Below, piece by piece: positions 12,501 through 24,500 of a DNA stretch of 64,000 nt (positions within the stretch are counted from its first letter, which is position 1; each line of letters opens with the position of its first letter). Made by a program: the position numbers and the translations under genes. Below the pieces are notes generated by a model. That model was given only the letters and a program-made list of their open reading frames with translations, was not told the DNA's origin and did not search any database. Source of the stretch: Actinospineispora eucalypti (GTDB lineage Bacteria > Actinomycetota > Actinomycetes > Mycobacteriales > Pseudonocardiaceae); the NCBI GenBank assembly GCA_014208095.1, contig JACHMT010000003.1, positions 124,001-188,000 of the forward strand, written 5' to 3'.

Positions 12501-15500
12501 ATCTTCAAGGACCGTGTGTCGGCCGCGTGCTGCTCACCGGTCAGACCCTCGAGCGCCAGCGCCAGACGCCGCGCCGGCGCACCCCTGCCGAACAACCCGG
12601 CCGGGACCACGGCGGCGGCGAGCTCAGGATGGTGCCGGCCGATCGTCACGGCGATGACCACCGCCGCGACCACCGCGAGTGCCCCGCCGACCCCCGGCGG
12701 CCAGCCCCGGCGGGACGTCTCGCCACCGGCGTCCGACTGGGCCTCGCGGAGCGCCGCGGTCAGCGCGGCGCGGCCGGTGCGGTAGCCGGTGCCGGCGAGC
12801 GTGTCTGCCGGCCCATCGTGGTAATGCCACGGTTCGGCATCCCAGTGGAAGATCGCCAGCACCGGATCCGGCGGCACCTGGCCCGTGACGCGCGCCGGGG
12901 CCTTTGCGCCCGACCCGAGCACCCGCTGGGACGGCACCGGCGGCAGCGCGTCGTACATCCGCTGGTACTCGTCGCGCAGCCGTTCGGCCAGCTCGGTCAG
13001 GCGGCGTACCTCGGCGGTCTCCGGCAGCTTCGCATCGGCCAGCCGGGTGAGCACCCCGGCCATCTCGTCCGCGATCGGACCGGGTACGAGCTCCATCCGC
13101 TGGCCGAGCTGGACCGCACGCTCAGCGGGGTCCTCAGCCGTGAGCGCCTCGAGCGTCCACAGGTTGACCCGCACCAGCGTCCTCGCCCAATGCAGAGCGT
13201 GTTGCTGCTCAACGGTCATCCGGCGCGATCCGCCGCGCTTGTCCCCCTGCTCCTCGGCGATCCAACGGCGCAGGGTGCGGCGGTTGACGCCGACCAGCCG
13301 GGCGGTCTCGCGGTGGGTGAGCCCCTCCCGCATGGCGGCGAGCGCGGACCGGCGCTGGCTGTCGGTCAGATCGTCCGGGAGGACGTCCCAGAACCGCATG
13401 GCCGGCCAGTCCAGCCAGATGCGGTCGGTGTCCACGAGATATCCACCGCGGACGACGTAGCGCGCGCTGTTCCAGACGGCGGACAGGAACCGCGGGTGAC
13501 CGAACAACCGCGACACCAACGGCAAGCGCACCTCGCTGGTGAACGCGAACCGCAGGTAGATCCCGACGAGGATGATCCCCTCCGCGAGCGCCGTGGGGAA
13601 CTCCAGAAGCCGCCGAGCCAGGATCACCGGCAACGCCGGCAGGGCACGCACCAGACGGACCAGGGTGCGCACCGGGTGGCGCGGCTCGACCGGCAGGCTG
13701 GCGATCGTGGTCAGCCCCACGCCGATGGCCAGCACACCGGCGCCGGCCGCGACGGACAGCCCGAGCAGCGGCACCCCGGCCAGCGCCGCCACACCGGCCG
13801 CCGCCGTGCCGAAACTGGTCAGGGTGACGGCGACCGCGTGCCGGGACAAGGCACGCCCCATCAGGTTGTGGTGCACGTGGTAGAGCACGGCGGCGACCGT
13901 GTTGGCGACCAGGCCGACCGCCCCGATTGCGGCACTCGCCCAGGGGATGCCGGTGAGCAGCTGCCCGAAGCCGATCACGGTTCCGGTGAACACGGTGGCC
14001 AACCACACGGTGGTCACCCCGATGCCCACCCGCAGCCGTGCCAGCAGCCGAGGTGTGGACACCCGCTCCGCGCTGAGCGCCACATAGCTCGGCCCCACCG
14101 AGATCACCACGGTTCGGAGCAGGCCGGCCAGCGTGGGTACCACGGCACCGCTCAACACGATCAACGCTGCCCTCGGCACCCCGTGACCGACCAGCGAACC
14201 GGGCGGATACATGGCGTGGAACCGCTCGAACGCCGCGAAGTTGGCGATCACGTAACTGGTGAGCACGGCGACCGCCATCACGGCGAGCACCTGACGGGCG
14301 GTGCGGGCAGCCTGGATGCGCGGCCACTGGCTGGCGAGCGGGGTGCCCTTCACCGCCTCCGGGACCTCGAGCGAGTCGGCGGGATCATCGCGGACGGTGG
14401 CGGCGCCGGGCGGGGCCGGCAGGCCAGCCAGCGCGGCGTGGCCGGCCAGACGCAGCGCGCCCTCCGCCACAACCACCGCGACCACGAGCGCGCTGACGTA
14501 TACCCAGATCCCGCTGACCAGCGCCGCCGCCGCGAACCCGGCCAGCCCGGTCACGCCCACCGCCGCCATCGCGACCCATACCGGAACCCGCGCCACCCTC
14601 GGCGAAGTGGCCGACTCGGCGACCCGAACCGCGTACGCGGTCAACGCCACCACCGCTACTCCCGCCCCGCCGACCAGTACGCCCATGAACACCTTCGGTG
14701 AGGTGGCGTCCAGCGGGGACGCGCCAGCGAAGTACCTCGACAAGGTCAACCCGGCCATGCCGACGATGAACAGGGCGTCCACCAGCACCGACCCGACCAG
14801 CGACAAGATCCTTGGCCCCGCCCGCCGCCGATCTCCGGTGTCCCGCAGGACCAGCGAACCGTCGTACTCGGTGTCCGCTGGCAAGAACGCCGAGGTGGTC
14901 GCCGCGGCCCACCGGAGCACCACCCGCTCGGCCAGCCACTGGACGCCCCGCTTGAGCAACCGGAAGGCCCGCACACTCAGCCAGCCCAGCAGGACACCGA
15001 CCACCGTCACACCGATCCAGACCACCATCGGCGGGACGGAGGCGATGACCGCGCCGACGTTCGCCGCGGCCGCGGGCGCGGCGAACAGCACCATCAACGC
15101 GACCGGCCCACCGAGCACCACGGCAATCCGCGCGACCGCGCGCCCCCCGACCAGCACCCAACCGAGCCCAACCGCGGCGGCCACGCCGAGCACCAGCCAC
15201 CCAACCCACGACGCGACATGCACGCCACCCACGCCAAGGCCGAGCAGGCCCACGGAGAGCATGCTGGATCGGGTCGGCGCATCCTGGTGGTCAGGCTCGC
15301 GATGGCCGAGTGCGTCGAGGACGCTTCGGAGGATGTCCTCGAAGTTGTTGCTGCCCTCGTTGTAGACGGTGAACGCCTGCTCGATGCTCAGCAGCGCGCG
15401 AGCCTGCCCGAGCAGTCGCCGGACCGCGCCATCGGCGATGGTGCGCGGGTTGTCCAGGGCAGCCACGACGTCGACGGCCGCTTCGGTGGGGAAGTAGCGC

Positions 15501-18500
15501 AGGCGGAAGCGCCGGAAGTCGTGTGCGCCCGGATCGCTTTCATCGTTCTCCCGGGTGGCGAGCTCCAGGTGCCACACGACGACCAGCTGGCCACTCACCA
15601 CCGCCTCGTGGCGCCCGGCCAGCTGCTCGGCCAGTTCCTTGACGGTGATGCCAGCGCGAGCGTTGCCGGTGAAGGTCCGCAAGAACCTCATCGGCGTCTT
15701 GGCGGACGGGGCCAGCAAGCCGGTGAGCCGGGGATCGGGCAGGTTCCGCAAGCCCGCGAGCGCGGCAACGACCTCGCTGGGCGTCGCGGTCCGACCGATC
15801 ACCAGGGCGAACCGCTCGATCTCGGCCCGATAGGCGTCGTGGGTGATCCCGGCCGGGTTCGCGAGATCGTTCAGCAGCTCCCGGGTGGACCCGGTGGCGT
15901 GATAGCGGGTGCCGTCCGCGTCAACCGTGCGGGTGAGCAGCCGCGCCCGGGTCAGCAGGTCGAGCCACTCCGCTTCGTTGCCGCCGCGCTCGGCGGCGTA
16001 GCCGGTGTCGGCAGCCGCGACGCGGTGCAGCAGCGCCCACACCGAGTCGGCGGTCACGCCGGCCGGCAGCGGAGCCAACTCGGCGTTGAGGATCCCGGCC
16101 AGCTCGGTGACGAGGGCGATGAACGCGTCCGTCGTGTGCAGCTCCTCGCGCAGGCTCATATCGCCGTCCCGAAGCATCCCGGCGAGCCGCCACAGCCGTG
16201 CGAAGGTGACCGGGTTGAGGTGCGCGTCCAGCGCGTCCAGCGCCTCGGCCAGCCGCTGGGCAAAACGGGTCGTGGTGTAGCGCTGCGCGTATCCGCCGGA
16301 GGCGTGGATCAGGTCCACGTCCACCTTGGCCAGCACCAGCAAGCGAGACTTGAGCCGTCTCGCCGGCGCCGCTCCCGGAAGGTCGATCAGCCCGCGCCGG
16401 GCGATGCCGTCGGTCCCCGCCCCCGGAATCACGTCGAGCATGTGCGCGACCGAGGCGCGAGGCGCCAGCCGGGCCGTGCCGGACAGCGGGCCGTCGGCGA
16501 TCTTGCCGATCCGCTGGAGCAGGCGATCGAGGTCTTCCCCGACATTCACCAGGTACGTGTCGGTGACCGGTCCCATGAGCAGCGCGCCGAACACCCACAA
16601 CACCGCCAGGTCTTCGCCCTGGTAGTCAGCGGGGTCGTCGAGCGCGGCCAGCAGGTCCAGGACGTGCTCCGAGTCCGGCAGCTGATAACGGTCGGAGGTC
16701 AACCACAACAGACCCAGCCTGGCCAGCACGGGCAGCCACACCTGAAGCGCCTGCTCGCTGATCGCCGGCAGGAGCGCGGCCAGTTCGCTGGGAGTCAACC
16801 CGTCGGGGTAGTCGACGAGCGACTCCAGCACGGCCCGGACCGAGTTCGCCGGCACCAGGTCCCAGTCCCCCGGCGTCGACTCGTCGACCAGGCCGAACAC
16901 CTCGCGCACCGCGGCCGCGATCTGGTGCATCGGCACCGTGGTCGGCGCGAACGCCACGTCCGGCGCCAGCCACCGCCGCACCATGGCCAACGCCCACCGA
17001 GGACGATCGGCCGGGTAGGTGCCGGGGTGCTCCAGGTAGCCCAGCAGCTCGGGCAGGCGCGCCGCGGCGTGGTAGCGGACGCGCGAACGGCCCCTCGGCA
17101 GGTCCTCGACCGTGCGGACGATCAGGCCTGCCCTGCGCAGCTGCCACACCCGGTGATCGAGCGAGGCGGGGGACAGATCCGGGAACCGCCTGCCCAGCTC
17201 CTGTCGAGTGATCCCACCGGTTGCCGAACCCACCGTGTTCAAGATCGGCAGCTGTAGGCTGACGAGCGCTACCGCCGGGCCGGACGACTGGGCCACGTCG
17301 GGATCGAGCACCTGGTCGAACGCGTACCGGTGCGCGACCAGGGCCTCCGCCAGCGGCCGGCCGGCAAGCAGTTCGGCGACGATCGCTTCGGCTTCGGTGG
17401 CCGGGTCGGTGTCCGGGCGGATGATGTCCAGCAGCCTCCGGCCGCGTTCGGTCAGCTCGTGGGTGAAGCCTTGGCTGCCCTTGACGGTGTGCACGAGGCT
17501 GAGCTCGGCGAGCGCCTCCAGCCGGGGACGCAATGCGCTCCTCTGCCACCCCCGCACTGCCTCGACCAGCTGGCGCAACAGCATGGGCCGGAGGCGAAGG
17601 GCCTCCAGCACCTGCCGTATGCCGGGGCGCGTGGGCTCGGCCCGGCGAACGGCCAGGGTGATCTCGGGCTCGGGGAGCGTTTCGGCGCTGTCGGTCGCCG
17701 CCGGCCCGAGCACCTGGTCAAACGCGTTCTCGTGCGCGACGAGGATGTCCGAAGCCGGCCAGCCGGCAAGCAGTTCGGCGACAATCGCTTCGGCGTCGCC
17801 GATCGGCTCGGCATCGGCCGGCACGGTGTCCAGCAGCCGACGGCCCCGGTCCGTCAGCTGGTAGACGAAGTACCGGTCGCGCTTGACGGTGCGCACCAGG
17901 CGGAGCGTGGTGAGCGCCTGCAGCTTGCGACGCAGCCCTTCCTTGTCCCGGTCCCACATGGTGTAGCTCAGCTGGCGCATCAGGGCCGGTCCGTTCACCA
18001 GCGCCGCAAGCAGATCACGCACGTTGGTGGGTCGGGGCAGGTCGTGTTCGCTGGTGGCGTCGGTGGGTGCGGGCCGCGTGGCGGTCGTCGTCGGGGTCGC
18101 GGCCAGGGGCGGGGATGGCGCGGCCCGTTGGGTGAATCGGGCCAAGGCAGCCCACATCACCGCCAACTCGATATTGCCGCCGTCCGACCAGTCCGGCCAC
18201 AGGGTGAACAGCTGGGCGATCGCCGCAAGCTCCGGGTCGGCCAGCTTGGCCAGCAGCTCGGTGGGCCGCTCGGCGAGGTAGTACCGGCCGTCGCGGTGGA
18301 ATGCCCAGCGCTCGGCGACCAGCATGTCCAGCACCGTTCGCACGGCTGCCTCGTCCCGGCCGAGCGCCTCGGCCAGGAGACCGCTCGTCGCGCCGCGCTC
18401 GGCGGCGAGCAGCTCCAAGAGCCGACCCAGCCCACGATCCGGGTCTGTGCCCGTCGGCAGCAGCGGCCGGGTGGCCAACAGGTCGACCACCATGGTGAGC

Positions 18501-21500
18501 GCCTGTCCGTCCTCGGCGGTGCGCCCGGAGGCCAACGCCTGCCTCGCCCGCATGACCGGCTCGTCCCCGAGCACGTTCTGCGCGATCATGATCGCGTTGT
18601 GTAGATCCGGGTCCCGAGGCCGGACCCGACCGGAGGGCAGCCACAGCAGCGCCCTGCCCTCGTCGTTGCGCTCGTAGCCGATCCGCACGTCGCCGTTGAT
18701 CAAACCCAGGCGGCGGAGGAAGATCAGCGCTGCGTTGATCTCCACCGGATCGGCCTCGATGCCGTCGGCGCGCAGCCGCTCGGCCAGCTCGTCGACGCTG
18801 GTCCGGGGCCGGATCGCGGCCAACAGCTTGCGCAGGCTGAACACCGCCGCCACGCCCATCGCGCCGGCCCCCGGCCCGTGCGTGCTGACCGCCTCGCCGG
18901 TGGTCGCCGCCACCGCAGGGATGACATTGATCAGTATCGCCAGCGCGACGATGACCAGCGTGAACATCGAGTCGGTCAGCACCCGTCGCCACGGCGACCG
19001 CACGGTGGCCTGGGCGGGGATCTCCGGCTCGACCTCGAAGTGCGGCCAGTCGTAGATCTCGGTCGGTTCCTCGATGAGCACCGCGGCGCGGTTGCCCACG
19101 AACAGGGTGTGGCCGTCGCCGAACGCGACCGCGTCGACATCGCGCCACGCCATCCAGATGCGCAGGTCGCGCAACAACTCGGCCAGCCCGTCGAGGCCCC
19201 GCCGCTGCGCCGTCTCGATGTCGCGGGCCTGCCGCTCGTGGGCCTCGGCGGCGGTGATGACCACCGCGTCCCGGTCCAGGTACGCGACCAGCGGCACCCC
19301 TGACATCCGCTCGTGCTTGTGCGGGTACCCGGTCGAGAAGAAGTACCCGAAGCCGGGCGCGCCCAGCTCCACATACGCCTGGGACTCGGTGAACTCCCGG
19401 ACCGTGCGCTCGCCCTCGAACCATCGGTGCATCGGGGTGTGCCCCACGTCCATCAGGTGCCCGGTGATGCCCACGTCCAGCACCCGGGGCGGCCCGCCCT
19501 TCCCCCGGGCCGACCAGACCAGGCCGGCGATGACCTCGATCGGATCGACGCCCGTGGTCCACACGCGCTCCCGGAACGCCATCACGTTCCGCAGCAGTCC
19601 CGGATCCCGCCGGCCCAGGCCGACCATGCGCAGCGCCTTGGGCGCGTCCGGGGTGCCGACCAGCGCCCGCCACACCGGTCCCGCCAGCTTCACCAGCGCG
19701 ATGCCGACCAGCACCACGACCGCGGCCGACGCCGCCAGCCAGAGGTGGCCGCCGAGCCATTCATGCGTGCCCAACGCGCCCCCGACCAGTGGCGTCCAGC
19801 TCCGGTTCCGCGCCTCGCCACCGGCGTCGTCATGGGTGTCCAGGGGCTCCGAGGTCGGTGTCGGGCTTTCCTCCTGCTCGACGATGGAGGCCTCGTCCTG
19901 AGCGCCGCCGGTCCCCCACTCCGACCGTGACATGCCCGTCACCCGCTTGACCAGCCGGCGGAGGCCATAGACCTCGACCGCAACGGCCGCCACCCCGACC
20001 AGCGCGAGAGTCACCCCACTGGCCGTCGCCGCATGCGCCCCGGATGCATACGCATTTGCCGGCGCAGCGGTCAGCACCAGTGCACCCACCGCCAGGCCGA
20101 AGGTCACCGCGCCCCACCGGACCAGGCGCACCAACGGAGAACCTCGGGTCGGCTGCTCGGCGGTCGCGTCGTCCGGTGACGGAGCTCGCGGCCCGTTGAT
20201 CAGGCGAGGGCGCTCCGACAGCGCGCCGGACACCCCGCCGGTGCTCGAGCCGGGCGGTTCCTGTGCGCCATCCGTCGTCGTGGTGATCTCATAGAGTCCG
20301 GCGGGAACCGAGCCCGGCCGGTCGTCGAGCGCCGGCAGGTATTCGCGCAGCCACAGCGGGGCGCCGGACAACGCCAGCTCGATCAGTTCCTGGTGGGTGA
20401 CCTCGGTTCGCACCAGCCCGGTCGTCGGTACGGCCGGGGCCGTCGGCGGCGCCGGACCCAGCGGGGCGCCGTTGCGGCCGAACCGGGCCAGCCGAGAGGC
20501 CAACTGCCTGGGCAGCTGGTTCTTCGCCACGACTCGCTTGGCCCAGTCCAGACGCAGCGCGAGCCACAGGTGCAGCTCGTCGCTGGGCATCGCGGCGAGC
20601 AGCGCGTCACGCCGCCTGACCAGGTCGGCCAGCTGGGCAAGCAGCCGCGCCCGGCTCACCTTCCGGAACGTCGGGTACCACCGCACGAACTCCAGCAGGC
20701 TCGCCAGGTACGTGCGGTCGATGCGCCACAGCGCCGAGTCGAAGTCGATGCGGATGAGCGCACCGCCTTCACCCAGCAGCATGTTCCTCGGATTCACCCC
20801 GTCCCCGTCGTGGATCAGCGCGATCAGCGCGAGCACGTCGCGCATCTGCTGGCGGGCCCGCCACCGCGCGAACCCGCCCGGGTGCCTACGGGGTCCCAGC
20901 TCCACCGCCTCGACCAGGTCGCCGACCGCGAGCACCAACCGCCCATCGGGTCCGTACGCCTCGCGCGAGGCGATGGCCAGCTCGGAGGCCTGCGCCCGCC
21001 CGCCGCCGGCCCGCCACAGCGCGGTCCCAGTGGTGGAGAGGATCACGTCGTTCGGCGACCGCTCCCACTGCCGCAGCACCGCCAGCCGACCGTCCTCGAG
21101 ACGCGCCAGCACGATCTTGTCCCGGCGGTCGCGGACTCTCTTCTGCGCGTCGAACACCTCGACGACGGTCAGCTCACCCAGCACCGTGAGTGGCAGCCCG
21201 ATCGGCGGCGCCCTCGCCGGTCGCCAGAGGGGGATCAGCTGCGCGCGCAGCGCGGCCGCTTCCAGTTCACGGGTTGCCTCGTCGGTCGGGCCGCGCACCC
21301 GGTGGGTGACCTCATAGGCGACCAGGGCGCGCAGCAGCGCCGGGTCGAGCCGGGTCGCGGTCTCGGGCAGGTACACCACCCCGTTCACCGTGTAGGCGGC
21401 GATCTTGGTGGCGGTACGGGCGCCGACCTTTGCGGCCAGCTCCTCGGTGTCGAACCGGACCACCGGCACATCGGCGGGCGCGCCGGTTAGCCCGGCACCC

Positions 21501-24500
21501 AACGGGGTGAGCTCCAGCTCGAGCAGTGCCTCCTCCACCCACTGCCGCTCTTCACGGGTCAGCGGGTCGCTGTCCGGGTAGAGCTCCAGCGGCCCGTTCA
21601 CCCCGCGCCCGGAGTCGCCCAAGCCAGCACTGTCGGCTGCTCGAGCCTGCGCGAGCTGGGCGGTGGCGGCGGTGAACCGGGAGTGCAGTTCCCCAGCCGG
21701 AACCTCGGCCAGAGCCATCCCGGCCTCGCCGAGCCGCGCGGCGATCCAGTCGAGCCAGTCGGCTATCGACCGCTCGTTATCGGTGATCAGGCTCAACTCG
21801 AAGAACAACCGCTCGACCAGCGCCAACCGGGACTCGGCGACCTCAGCCGGGAACTCCGGGGCGCGCTCGACGAACAGCGCGCTACGGTCGAGCACCGCGT
21901 ACTCGCCGTACTCCATGTTCGGGTCGAGGGTGTTGGCATGCGGGACGCCCACCGCGCCGACCCCGTTCCAGACACCCCAGATGCCTTGCTCGCCCAACAA
22001 CAGCGCGAACCTGGCCAGACCACGCCGCAGAGCCCGGGAAATGTCGCGGTTGCGTCGCTGCTTCATCTCCCGCTTCGAGATCAGCACCGTGTTCCGCGGC
22101 AGGTACGCCACGAGCAGCGCTCCTCGGCCGAAGGTCTGGTGTCCGTAGCCCATCGCGTGCATGAGCTCGGGGGCGAAGTAGTGCCCGTTGCCGTAATAGC
22201 CGTGGCCGACGAAGGGCTCCTCGCCGACGCGGAAAGCGGCCGCGAACTCGTCGGCCTGCTGCCCGTGCAACCCCCGGTACAGCGGCGTGTGCCTGGCCTC
22301 GACCAACTCCCGCCGTTCCCGCGCCGACACCTCCCGTGGCCGGGCGCCCGTGCCACGCGCGACCCACAGCAGGGCCAGAACCACGTCGTCCGGGTCCAGC
22401 CCGGCGGGCAGCTCAACCGCAGCGACCGCGAGGACCTTGCGCGCCAAACCGGTGTCCCGCCAGCCCAGGCCGACCATGCGCAGCACCCCGGGCCGGTTCG
22501 CCGAACCGATCAGTTCGCGCCAGGCCATCAGGCCACCGACAAACGCGCCGATCCCGGCCGAGACCACCGCGGCCCCGGCCACCGCGGCCAGCGCCGCGGC
22601 AGTTCCCACCGCCGCGGCCGCGAGCCGCTGCCGTGCGCTACCCCACCCCCGCACGCCGGCCGGCCGGACACCGGTGACGCGCAACGCCGCGAGCGTCCGC
22701 GCGGTGTGCCTATCGTGATCGGTGATCTCACCGCTGACATGGGCGCCGTACTCGTGGGCGATCACCAGGGCGCGCTGTGCCTTGTTCAGCCGGTTCCACC
22801 ACGAGTCGAGCACGTAGATGCGCCCGTCCACGGTGGTGTAGGCGATCAGGTTCGCCGCCACCCGGGCGCCGACACCGCGTTTCCGCGACAGCTCGGCGGC
22901 CGACATCAGCTGCACGTTCGGCGGCGGTCCGCGCTTGCTCCACCAGCCGTACTCATCCGGTCGGACCGGGCGCACCGGAGTCATCCCGAGCAACGCGGCT
23001 GAAACGGCGGGTGCCCAGCGCTTCCTCCACCGCCAGGCCAGCGGGCCGTCGTGGCCGTGACCAGCCGGCGGGACCGGGCCACGGTCAGCTGGTTTGCCGA
23101 CCAGACCGGTGGCCGAGTCGACCGACAGACCGATGGGAAGCTCGTCGAGGGTGGCCTTGATCTCCGCTGCGCTCACCCCGAGCCGAGCGGCCAACTGGTC
23201 GACGTGCATGGTGCCGGTCTCGCTGGCGGCGATGGCGGCACGCACGCCCTGCGCGATCTTCATCCGGTCGGCGAACTGGGCGGTCTGTGCCTGCGCCGGG
23301 TCGGGTTGCCGGCGCCAGCCACGGCTCGCCGGCTTCGGCTGCCCCCGATTCTTGATCTTGGCGAACAGGGCGATTCCGGCGCCGATCAGCGTCCCGACGA
23401 TCGCGCCGCCCAGATGCGCCACGTTGTTGACCTCGACGATGGCGCCGTACCAGACCAGCCCGATCGGGATGAACAGCCAACCCACCCGGGCCAGCGCGCC
23501 GAGCAGCCGCCACGCCGGGTGCGGGAGCCGGTCCGGTTGTGCCGTCTCGACCTGGCCCGCCGGGGTGGGTGTCGCGTCGGCCGGGCGAGGTGCTGGGCCG
23601 ATGCCGTGGCCGTGCAGGAGCGTGCGCACCGGGGCGGACAGCCACAGTTCGGCAACGGCCAGCGGCAGCGCGACCGCGAGCACGACCGACCACCACCCGC
23701 CCTGGCCGGACCAGCTCCACACCGCGAGACCAACTGGCATCGCCACGCCGACCACGACCGCCGCCGTGGTGTTCCAACGCCGCTTGATCGACCCGAACTG
23801 CGCAGGCAGCCAGTCGGTAGGCCGGGCCAACCAGAACGCCAGCGCCCGCAACCCGAACACCACACCGGAGGCACCGACGCCGTAGGAACCGGTGTTCCGC
23901 AGCGGCAGACCCAGCAGGGACGCGGTCGTGTGCACCGGTACGAGCGCGTGTAGCAGCAGGTCACCCAGCGAGCCACCCAGCAGCGAGCCGACGTAGACCG
24001 CGAAGAACCGCCACCAACCGAGCCGGCGCTCCACCAGCGCCCCGAACAGCACCAGGGCCGTGATGTTGCCCAGCAGGTGGCCGAAACCGATGTGGATGAA
24101 GCCGTTCAGCACCCACCGGCCGAACACGTTGCCGTCCCACAGACCGTCCGGGGCCAGCCCCAGGTCGTGCCGCAGCCTGATCCAGCCGAGGTCGTCACCC
24201 ACCGCCGGGTTCGAGCTGGACATCCAGATGAACGCGGTGATCGCCACCAGCGACCAGGTCACCCACATCGACCTCGCCCGCTGCCACAGTGCGCCGAACC
24301 CGTGCGCGGCCCACAACCGCACCGCCAGCACACCCAGCACCACCAGCGGGAACAGCGACAACGGCGGCACGTACATCGCGACCTCACCGGTCGCCCCGGC
24401 CTCATCCGCGTACGCCGAGGCGACCGGACCGAACAGCACCAAACCCGCGGCCAACCCGGCAGCGGCGGCGATCCGGGCCAGCACCGGCGGGGCACGTTCG

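Noticed and set aside
15450..18840. A cluster of separate transcription-regulator genes
   Set aside because: The winged helices are joined in one open frame with no intergenic sequence.
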